From positions 1-5,381 of the forward strand of contig JAIDIR010000236.1 of NCBI GenBank assembly GCA_029052615.1: 5,381 nt of DNA. Direction: 5' to 3'. Source of the stretch: Clostridia bacterium (GTDB lineage: Bacteria; Bacillota; Clostridia; Christensenellales; Borkfalkiaceae). The notes beneath the pieces were generated by a model that was not told the origin of the DNA, made no database searches, and worked only from the letters and a program-made list of their open reading frames with translations. The translations under genes were made by a program, and so were the position numbers. Positions 1-4,555 of this stretch are shown piece after piece (the first letter of the stretch is position 1; each line of letters begins with the position of its first letter).

Positions 1-5
1 AACAT
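1..5 (-). CDS. 5' end of a divergent gene running off the left edge
   Basis: Only the start codon (ATG, 5..3) and two more bases are inside the window, so the product cannot be named. The start is inferred from its signals on the minus strand: a GGGGAGA ribosome binding site at 17..11 lies 6 bases before the ATG, and a consensus promoter at 67..39 would give a leader of about 27 bases. The gene would be divergent from the flavin split-barrel operon. Confidence 0.55.
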
Positions 6-38
6 ATATTTCTCCCCAAATTGTTAATAATTTAATAT

Positions 39-67
39 ATTATAACAAATTTTAATTTAATAAACAA
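39..67 (-). promoter_or_regulatory. Sigma-A promoter for the divergent left-edge gene
   Basis: On the minus strand the -35 is TTGTTT (67..62) and the -10 is a perfect TATAAT (44..39), with a 17-base spacer. TG directly upstream of the -10 (TGT-TATAAT) makes an extended -10. Transcription would start near 32 and reach the ATG at 5. Confidence 0.7.
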
Positions 68-98
68 GTATAATCTGTCCTTATTTACACATTTTTCC

Positions 99-128
99 AT
101 CATAGCAAATTTTTTCGCATAAATTCAA
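99..128 (-). promoter_or_regulatory. Possible second upstream promoter on the minus strand
   Basis: TTGAAT (128..123), an 18-base spacer and TATGAT (104..99) preceded by TGC form a weaker sigma-A-like promoter in the same direction as the one at 67..39. It could be a tandem upstream promoter for the left-edge gene. The surrounding DNA is very AT-rich, so chance is a real alternative. Confidence 0.3.
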
Positions 129-199
129 GTTAAACAAGCTACTAAACGTAATGATTAAGTCGAACCATATTAAAGTTCAACTTTTGCAAATGTTATCAC

Positions 200-228
200 T
201 TGAAAAGACTTTACGTTTTTGCTATAAT
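200..228 (+). promoter_or_regulatory. Sigma-A promoter of the split-barrel/membrane protein operon
   Basis: TTGAAA (200-205), a 17-base spacer and a perfect TATAAT (223-228) preceded by TGC (extended -10) form a near-consensus promoter. Transcription should start at about 235, giving a leader of about 24 bases before the ATG at 259. Because the promoter lies downstream of the in-frame ATG at 151, that earlier ATG cannot be the start used from this promoter. Confidence 0.8.
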
Positions 229-243
229 GTAAGCAACACGAAC

Positions 244-250
244 GAAAGGA
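244..250 (+). promoter_or_regulatory. Ribosome binding site that fixes the start at 259
   Basis: GAAAGGA lies 8 bases before the ATG at 259. Together with the promoter at 200-228 it supports this start over the in-frame ATG 108 bases upstream. Confidence 0.6.
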
Positions 251-258
251 ACACGACT

Positions 259-672
259 ATGGACAAAGCACAGATATTTGAATTTATTGCGGAACAAAAG
301 ACGGCGTTTATAGGCTCCGTCAACGAACAGGGCTATCCCGTTATGCGCGCAATGCTGGCGCCCCGAAAAATAGAAAACGGCGAAATTTATTTTTCAACCA
401 ACACCTCCTCCAACAAGGTTAAGCAGTACGTGCAAAACCAAAAGGCGTGCGTGTACTTTTACAAACGCGGAAGGTTCAAGTATCAGGGCGTTGCCATTAC
501 GGGCGAAATGGAAGTGTGCACCGACCAGAAAACGAAGGACGAAATATGGCGGTTCGGCGACAAGCTGTTTTATAAGCAGGGCGTGACCGACCCCGACTAT
601 TGCGTGCTGAAATTCAAGTGCAGGACCGCCGAATATTACTGTGACTTTAAAGTGGAAACGATAGAATTATAA
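259..672 (+). CDS. Pyridoxamine 5'-phosphate oxidase-like FMN split-barrel protein
   Basis: A 137-residue protein of the small flavin-binding split-barrel family (pyridoxamine 5'-phosphate oxidase-like; compare general stress protein 26). Visible features are the opening strand FIGSVNEQGYPVMRAM (residues 17-32), the strand GEIYFSTNTSSNKVKQ (41-56) with the family's S/T-rich turn and lysine where FMN phosphate usually binds, the strand ACVYFYKRG (63-71), and KYQGVAITGEMEV (74-86). It is far shorter than true PdxH (about 200 residues or more) and lacks its C-terminal part, so a role in vitamin B6 synthesis is not implied; the substrate is unknown. It is cytosolic, with no signal peptide or membrane segment. 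The start was chosen because a promoter and ribosome binding site lie directly before it. A longer frame opens at 151, but its extra 36 residues precede the promoter and look non-coding. The stop overlaps the next gene's ATG by one base, so the pair is probably translationally coupled. Confidence 0.85.
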   Translation: MDKAQIFEFIAEQKTAFIGSVNEQGYPVMRAMLAPRKIENGEIYFSTNTSSNKVKQYVQNQKACVYFYKRGRFKYQGVAITGEMEVCTDQKTKDEIWRFGDKLFYKQGVTDPDYCVLKFKCRTAEYYCDFKVETIEL

Positions 673-1127
673 TGGACTGGTTCAATTATTACGGACTTGC
701 GATTATGGCGGTTATTATGATTCCCAATATAATATACGCCGTCAAACGCAGGGGAAGCGTTGAAAACGCCTGTAAAAACAAGGGGCTGAATATTACCGAG
801 CAAATAGGCAGATACGCGTGCTTCGCGCTTATGATTTTCAATATTCCGTACGCGTATTTCAATTTCTGGTTCGCCCACGCGCTTACCGTCTATCTTTCGG
901 TAAACGGCGCGTTGTGCCTTGCCTATCTGATTTTCTGGATAATATGTTGGAACAGGAACGACAAGTTAAAAGCGCTGTCGCTTTCCGTTCTGCCGACCTG
1001 CATATTCCTGTTCAGCGGCGTAATGCTGGCGTATATTCCGCTTTTGGTTTTCGCCGTGTTGTTCGGCGTATGCCACATAACGATAAGCTTGAAATCCGTA
1101 ACGCAAACGGCGGCTACCCGCGTATAA
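672..1127 (+). CDS. Small polytopic membrane protein of unknown function
   Basis: A 151-residue hydrophobic protein with four or five predicted membrane segments at about residues 7-23, 48-66, 70-92, 103-119 and 121-139. A basic, polar loop (KRRGSVENACKNKGLN, 25-40) follows the first segment and a charged loop (WNRNDKLK, 93-100) follows the third. It resembles uncharacterised clostridial membrane proteins with a similar IMIPNIIYA opening. I see no catalytic or transporter motif and assign no function. Its ATG overlaps the TAA of the split-barrel gene (TAATG), so both share the promoter at 200-228 and are probably translationally coupled. No clear promoter of its own is visible. The hairpin at 1153-1205 follows the gene. 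Confidence 0.75.
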   Translation: MDWFNYYGLAIMAVIMIPNIIYAVKRRGSVENACKNKGLNITEQIGRYACFALMIFNIPYAYFNFWFAHALTVYLSVNGALCLAYLIFWIICWNRNDKLKALSLSVLPTCIFLFSGVMLAYIPLLVFAVLFGVCHITISLKSVTQTAATRV

Positions 1128-1152
1128 TATAAGGATACGAATTAACCGTTTT

Positions 1153-1205
1153 ATACTACATACTCACTCTGCTATGCGCAAGGTCGGGTATGTAGTATTT
1201 TTTTT
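1153..1205 (+). terminator. Rho-independent terminator or attenuator just before the DUF11 operon
   Basis: An 11-bp perfect stem (ATACTACATAC at 1153-1163 with GTATGTAGTAT at 1188-1198) encloses a 24-base loop and runs into eight Ts (1198-1205). It would terminate the split-barrel/membrane protein transcript. It ends only 3 bases before the AAGGAG of the next gene (1209-1214), so it may act as an attenuator in that gene's leader rather than as a simple terminator. The AU-rich stem and long loop make it weaker than the terminator at 3924-3961. Confidence 0.7.
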
Positions 1206-1208
1206 ACC

Positions 1209-1214
1209 AAGGAG
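1209..1214 (+). promoter_or_regulatory. Strong ribosome binding site of DUF11 gene 1
   Basis: AAGGAG lies 6 bases before the ATG at 1221. It follows the hairpin T-run almost directly, so no promoter can fit between the hairpin and the gene. Confidence 0.85.
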
Positions 1215-1220
1215 AATTTT

Positions 1221-2924
1221 ATGCCTTTCATTCAACGATATTCCGACGTCAAAAAGGGCGGTATCGTTTTTACGGGCAACACGCTGGGACTGAGCAAAGC
1301 CCCCAACCAGAACGCCCCCGGTACGGAAGGTTCGATTGGCGCGTTTACAAGCCTTAACCCCGCTTTGCAGGTTGGCACTTTCCCCGCGGGAACGACGCTG
1401 AACTACACGCAGAACGGTTCGCGTGCGGTTCTTAATTTGCCCGCAGGCTCGACCGTGCTGTATGCCGAGCTGGTATGGGGCGGCTTGTTCCGTTCGTCCG
1501 CGAACAACATTTCCGCGCTGACCAACAACAGCGTAACCTTTACCACCCCTCTGGGCACGTTCACTGTGGCGCCCGACCCCGCGACGGCGCAGAACTTCAA
1601 TATTCCCGCCGACGATATAACCGTGGGCTTTTACGTGCGAACGGCAAACGTCACCGCTCTGGTGCAGTCCGCACTGGGCGGCACTTATTCCGTGCAGGGC
1701 GTGCCCGCGCTTATCGAGGCGCTTGACAACCGCACGGCGGATACCAACCACGCGGGCTGGACGCTTGCGGTCGTTTACGAAAACGCAGGTCTGCCTTTGA
1801 GAAATATGACGGTATGGAGCGGCGGCACGGTGGTTTCGCCCAACACGGGCAGCACCACCATCACCGTATCGAATTTCCTTACGCCCGACGCCTTACCTAT
1901 AACGGGTAAGATTTTCGTTTCGGCACAGGAAGGCGACGCGGTGCTTACGGGCGACCAGATGCTGTTCGGACAGAGCGTGCCCACCCTTCAATTCTTATCG
2001 GGCGCGAACAACCCGCAGAACAACTTCTTTGCCTCGCAGATAAACAACGTAAACGGAACGCTTGACACCTCGGGCACGTTCGGCAACCGCAACGCCAACG
2101 CCGCCGCGGGCACCAACACTTCGGCATGCCGCCAGGGCTGGGATATAACCGCCGTGGACGTTTCCGACAAGCTTGCGGCAAGCCAGTCGAGCGCGGTTAT
2201 CCGCTTTACGAGCGACGGCGACTTATACGTTCCCAACGCGCTTGCTTTGCTTATTGACAGTAAGGGCGCGAACCTTGTAGTCACCAAGTCGGCGGACAAA
2301 ACCTTTGCGGAGGTCGGCGAGCAGATAACCTACACCCTCGCCATACAGAACACGGGCACGGTGGACGCTTTGAATACCACCGTAAACGATATGCTTCCGC
2401 CCGAAACGACGCTGGTGCCCGGCTCGGTTACGGTTGACGGCGTTGCGTACGCGGGCGCGCTTCCCGTCGTTATCCCCACCATATCCCCCGCCCAAACGGT
2501 TACCGTGGAGTTTAAAGTTACGGTAAATTCGCTGCCCGCGGTAAACCCCGTTTTTAATATTGCAAGGGCGGATTACGAATTTTTCCCGTTCGCGGGATAC
2601 CCTGCCACAAGCTTTTCGAACTCCAACCCCGTAGCGGTTTATATAATCGCGCGGCAGATGACCAACGTCAAGAGCGTTGACAAAACGTTTGCCGTCAAGG
2701 GCGATATACTGACCTATACTTCGGTAATCAAAAACACGGGCACCGTTCCCGTTACCAACGTAATATTCACTGACCAGATACCCGCGGGTACGACTTTTAT
2801 AAACGGCTCAGTGACCATTGACGGAGTAAGCTACCCCGCATATAATCCGCAGGCGGGCTTCTTTGCGGCGAACCTGACGCCGCAGGCAAGCGTGACCGTG
2901 ACTTTTCAGGTACAAGTAAACTAA
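1221..2924 (+). CDS. DUF11 repeat protein, first gene of the operon (probable cap subunit)
   Basis: A 567-residue protein. Residues 1-350 form an N-terminal module seen in Bacillota DUF11 proteins, with conserved stretches GGIVFTGNTLGLSK (13-26), LNLPAGSTVLYAELVWGG (71-88) and NHAGWTLAVVYEN (176-188). Two DUF11 β-sandwich repeats follow, at about 351-477 and 480-567; each begins near a K(S)xDKTF motif and contains NTGT, (P)AGTT and GSVT.DGV. DUF11 units are common in bacterial surface and envelope proteins; their binding partners are mostly unknown. There is no signal peptide, membrane anchor or LPXTG signal, so export is unexplained; release by mother-cell lysis onto a spore is one possibility. 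There is one cysteine (C303). The second DUF11 unit stops at the asparagine ending TVTFQVQVN, without the final strand and linker that follow the first unit. Gene 2 starts 10 bases after the stop, and its ribosome binding site overlaps this stop codon. Confidence 0.85.
   Translation: MPFIQRYSDVKKGGIVFTGNTLGLSKAPNQNAPGTEGSIGAFTSLNPALQVGTFPAGTTLNYTQNGSRAVLNLPAGSTVLYAELVWGGLFRSSANNISALTNNSVTFTTPLGTFTVAPDPATAQNFNIPADDITVGFYVRTANVTALVQSALGGTYSVQGVPALIEALDNRTADTNHAGWTLAVVYENAGLPLRNMTVWSGGTVVSPNTGSTTITVSNFLTPDALPITGKIFVSAQEGDAVLTGDQMLFGQSVPTLQFLSGANNPQNNFFASQINNVNGTLDTSGTFGNRNANAAAGTNTSACRQGWDITAVDVSDKLAASQSSAVIRFTSDGDLYVPNALALLIDSKGANLVVTKSADKTFAEVGEQITYTLAIQNTGTVDALNTTVNDMLPPETTLVPGSVTVDGVAYAGALPVVIPTISPAQTVTVEFKVTVNSLPAVNPVFNIARADYEFFPFAGYPATSFSNSNPVAVYIIARQMTNVKSVDKTFAVKGDILTYTSVIKNTGTVPVTNVIFTDQIPAGTTFINGSVTIDGVSYPAYNPQAGFFAANLTPQASVTVTFQVQVN
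2655..2921 (+). repeat. DUF11 unit, copy A (end of gene 1)
   Basis: Codes for residues 479-567 of gene 1. About 55 of 89 residues match copy B at 3439-3705 by my hand alignment, with no gaps, including AVKGD, YTSVI, IPAGTTF and YPAYNPQ. Both copies end directly at a stop codon. Confidence 0.8.
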
Positions 2925-2928
2925 GGAG
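2923..2928 (+). promoter_or_regulatory. Ribosome binding site of DUF11 gene 2, overlapping the gene 1 stop
   Basis: AAGGAG begins inside the TAA stop (2922-2924) of gene 1 and lies 6 bases before the ATG at 2935. Gene 2 is therefore translated from its own strong site, probably coupled to gene 1. Confidence 0.85.
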
Positions 2929-2934
2929 AAATTT

Positions 2935-3708
2935 ATGATAATACCCAACCAATCGAACGTAGCTTTCAACTACGTTCTGCCCGACGGTCAGACCATTGCC
3001 GCCGAGTTGGACAGCAATATAGTAACGACGGAAATTCTGACCTATTCCGTCCCCAAAGTAAAGAGCGGCGACAAGACCTTTTTGCAGGAGGGCGAAACCT
3101 CGCAGCACACCGTCGTTATTACCAACAATTCGCAGACGCAGCTTTTCAACCTCGTATTTAAGGATACGATGTCGGCGGGCGCGACCTACGTTGCGGGAAG
3201 CGTAACTGTAAACGGCGTATCCCAGCCTTCCTACGACCCCGCCGCGGGCTTCCCCCTGCCCGCGCTTAACCCCGGTCAGGCGGTCACGGTTGCCTACACC
3301 ATTCAGGCGAACAACCCCATGACGCAGACCCCCGTAACCAACTACGGCACGCTTGACTATACGGTAGACGACCCCGCGAGAAGCGAAGTAAACTTTTCCG
3401 AGAACACGAACACCGTTACCGTGCAAATCGTGTCCAACAGAATAACCAACGTAAAGACCGTGGATAAGGCTTACGCCGTCAAGGGCGACACCCTGCACTA
3501 TACTTCGGTAATAACCAACACGGGTACGCTTTTAAAAAGTGACCTCGTGTTCACCGACCCCATTCCCGCAGGAACGACGTTTACGGCAGGCAGCGTAAAG
3601 ATAAACGGCGTTGCATACCCCGCTTACAATCCTCAGACGGGCTTTGCGCTACCCGACCTTGCGGTGGGCGACGCTGTGACCGTGGAATTCGACGTGACGG
3701 TGAACTGA
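2935..3708 (+). CDS. DUF11 repeat protein with two units (probable shaft subunit)
   Basis: A 257-residue protein made almost only of DUF11 repeats. Residues 1-34 are a linker-like segment (SNVAFNYVLPDG at 7-18, SNIVTTEIL at 27-35). The DUF11 units follow at about 36-168 and 169-257. The first residues align with the linkers after complete DUF11 units inside gene 1 (443-475) and inside this protein (134-165), so gene 2 begins where gene 1 broke off. Its own last unit ends EFDVTVN, again without the final strand. It therefore appears to carry a donor strand at the N-terminus and an open acceptor domain at the C-terminus, which would allow head-to-tail assembly. This is inference. It has no cysteine, signal peptide, membrane segment or cell-wall anchor. 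The stop TGA (3706-3708) is one base from the next ATG, so gene 3 is probably coupled. It lies +1 in frame relative to gene 1, with a good ribosome binding site, so it is a separate gene and not a read-through product. Confidence 0.85.
   Translation: MIIPNQSNVAFNYVLPDGQTIAAELDSNIVTTEILTYSVPKVKSGDKTFLQEGETSQHTVVITNNSQTQLFNLVFKDTMSAGATYVAGSVTVNGVSQPSYDPAAGFPLPALNPGQAVTVAYTIQANNPMTQTPVTNYGTLDYTVDDPARSEVNFSENTNTVTVQIVSNRITNVKTVDKAYAVKGDTLHYTSVITNTGTLLKSDLVFTDPIPAGTTFTAGSVKINGVAYPAYNPQTGFALPDLAVGDAVTVEFDVTVN
3439..3705 (+). repeat. DUF11 unit, copy B (end of gene 2)
   Basis: Codes for residues 169-257 of gene 2 and is the close homologue of copy A at 2655-2921. The two also share short identical DNA stretches such as GCCGTCAAGGGCGA and CTATACTTCGGTAAT in the same relative places, as expected of a duplication within the operon. 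Confidence 0.8.
3699..3703 (+). promoter_or_regulatory. Ribosome binding site of gene 3 inside the end of gene 2
   Basis: GGTGA lies 6 bases before the ATG at 3710 and matches the 3' part of the Shine-Dalgarno sequence GGAGGTGAT. It is weaker than the AAGGAG sites of genes 1 and 2, so translation of gene 3 probably depends on ribosomes ending gene 2. Confidence 0.5.
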
Positions 3709-3709
3709 T

Positions 3710-3910
3710 ATGATAACTGTAATCAATATTTCCAACGTTACAGACTATTCGGGTGAAACGCCCGTCGTCACCGACAGCAACCCCGTAACGACGGTTATTA
3801 ACCAACCCAACGTAGTAACGACTATAACCAGAGTTTTCTTCTGCCAGTCCTGCGGCTGTCAATGCGGTTGCGGCTGTTGCAATTGCGGCGGCTGCTGCCA
3901 GAACGGCTAA
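3710..3910 (+). CDS. Small cysteine-rich protein with a DUF11 linker strand (probable anchor)
   Basis: A 66-residue protein in two parts. Residues 1-40 (SNVTDY at 8-13, SNPVTTVI at 23-30) align with the linker that follows DUF11 units elsewhere in the operon. Residues 45-63 hold ten cysteines (45, 48, 50, 52, 54, 56, 57, 59, 62, 63) spaced by Gly, Gln, Ser and Asn, including CC pairs and CxC steps. The tail could form disulfide cross-links, as in spore-coat and exosporium proteins, or bind metal as metallothioneins do; there are no histidines or acidic residues in it to help choose. There is no signal peptide. The operon position and matching linker make a real gene likely despite its size: it would offer a strand to the unfinished last DUF11 domain of gene 2 and fix the assembly by its cysteines. 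That role is inferred, not shown. The terminator at 3924-3961 follows. Confidence 0.75.
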   Translation: MITVINISNVTDYSGETPVVTDSNPVTTVINQPNVVTTITRVFFCQSCGCQCGCGCCNCGGCCQNG

Positions 3911-3915
3911 AGAAT

Positions 3916-3961
3916 AAAAAAACGCCCGATTTGAATTTCTTCAAATCGGGCAAATTTTTTT
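3916..3961. terminator. Bidirectional rho-independent terminator
   Basis: A 12-bp perfect stem (GCCCGATTTGAA at 3924-3935, TTCAAATCGGGC at 3940-3951) has a 4-base loop. It is flanked by seven As (3916-3922) and seven Ts (3955-3961), so it can stop transcription in both directions. It ends the DUF11 operon on the plus strand and hpt on the minus strand. Confidence 0.9.
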
Positions 3962-3966
3962 CAGTT

Positions 3967-4512
3967 TTACTTTCCGTAAATTCCGCGCTTTAACACGCCC
4001 ACGTACGGCAGGCTGCGGTATTGCTGGGCGTAGTCCAGCCCGTACCCCACTATAAATTGGTCACCCACCTCGAAGCACGAATAATCGGCTTTGACGGGCA
4101 CCTGCCTGCGCGAGGGCTTATCGAACAGCGTAACCACCGTAAACGACTTTGCGCCGCGCCCTGAAATGAGCTCTTTCATTCTGACGAGCGTGTGTCCCGA
4201 GTCGACTATATCCTCCACTAAAATGACGTCACGCCCCTGCACGGAAGCGGAAAGGTCCATAACTATTTTTGGAATACCCGAGCTTTCCGTAGAGCTGCCG
4301 TAGGACGAAACGGTCATAAAATCAAGCTCGACGGGCGTGCGCATTGCGCGCACCAAATCGCAGAAGAAAAACACGCTGCCCTTTAAAACGCTTACCGCAA
4401 GGGGCGGCGTTTTTGCGTCCTTAAATTTTTGGTCAAGCCAAGCCGCCGCTTCTTTAACCTTTTCGGCAATCTGCTCCTCGCTTAAAACCAGACTTTCCAA
4501 ATCCTCATTCAT
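3967..4512 (-). CDS. hpt: Hypoxanthine phosphoribosyltransferase
   Basis: A 181-residue cytosolic purine salvage enzyme. It transfers phosphoribose from PRPP to hypoxanthine, and usually guanine, to give IMP and GMP. Family motifs are present in order: LKGSVFFFCDL (residues 43-53, pyrophosphate-side loop), the flexible loop SSYGSST (69-75), the PRPP-binding signature VILVEDIVDSGHTL (96-109) with the acidic pair E100-D101, DKPSRR (131-136), and the base-binding stretch VGDQFIVGYGLDYAQQYRSLPYVGVL (start V149, ending L174). The length is typical of bacterial Hpt, and no key residue is missing. The ATG at 4512 was chosen because AAGGGAGA lies just before it. A GTG nine codons upstream (4539) is in frame but has no such site. 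The gene is convergent with the DUF11 operon and shares its terminator. It lies 43 bases downstream of the β-helix frame on the same strand; no convincing promoter was found between them. Confidence 0.95.
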   Translation of the reverse strand: MNEDLESLVLSEEQIAEKVKEAAAWLDQKFKDAKTPPLAVSVLKGSVFFFCDLVRAMRTPVELDFMTVSSYGSSTESSGIPKIVMDLSASVQGRDVILVEDIVDSGHTLVRMKELISGRGAKSFTVVTLFDKPSRRQVPVKADYSCFEVGDQFIVGYGLDYAQQYRSLPYVGVLKRGIYGK

Positions 4513-4518
4513 AAATCT

Positions 4519-4526
4519 CTCCCTTC
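4519..4526 (-). promoter_or_regulatory. Ribosome binding site that fixes the hpt start
   Basis: On the minus strand AAGGGAGA ends 6 bases before the ATG at 4512..4510. It decides for this start over the in-frame GTG at 4539. Confidence 0.75.
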
Positions 4527-4555
4527 CGCTTACCTGCACGATATTTCACGCTTAA

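Noticed and set aside
69..74. Plus-strand TATAAT as a second promoter for the split-barrel operon
   Set aside because: No reasonable -35 lies 16-18 bases upstream, and such hexamers are expected by chance in this AT-rich stretch.
151..258. In-frame N-terminal extension of the split-barrel protein from the ATG at 151
   Set aside because: The extension precedes and spans the consensus promoter at 200-228, has no ribosome binding site and does not look like the family's N-terminus. The ATG at 259 has a site and fits the family length.
818..1132. A plus-strand open frame inside the membrane protein gene
   Set aside because: It overlaps the well-supported membrane protein in another frame, and its product shows no recognisable pattern.
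1159..1166. CATACTC as a sporulation sigma (G, E or K) -10 element for the DUF11 operon
   Set aside because: It only partly matches those consensus sequences, lacks a convincing -35 and lies inside the hairpin stem.
1128..1205. A known riboswitch or T-box in the leader of the DUF11 operon
   Set aside because: Only one hairpin is visible; no conserved T-box, SAM, TPP or other known motif could be recognised.
1164..1751. Long open frames antisense to the DUF11 genes, such as 1751..1164 and 3498..2797
   Set aside because: Their translations are rich in Arg, Gly and Val without domain character. They mirror the GC-biased codons of the clear plus-strand genes.
2915..2940. Programmed frameshift or stop read-through joining gene 1 to gene 2
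   Set aside because: Gene 2 lies +1 relative to gene 1, with no slippery sequence, and has its own AAGGAG and ATG. The gene 2/3 junction likewise lacks a slippery site.
4091..4555. Plus-strand open frames opposite hpt
   Set aside because: Hpt motifs are complete on the minus strand. The plus-strand frames have no ribosome binding sites or family features.
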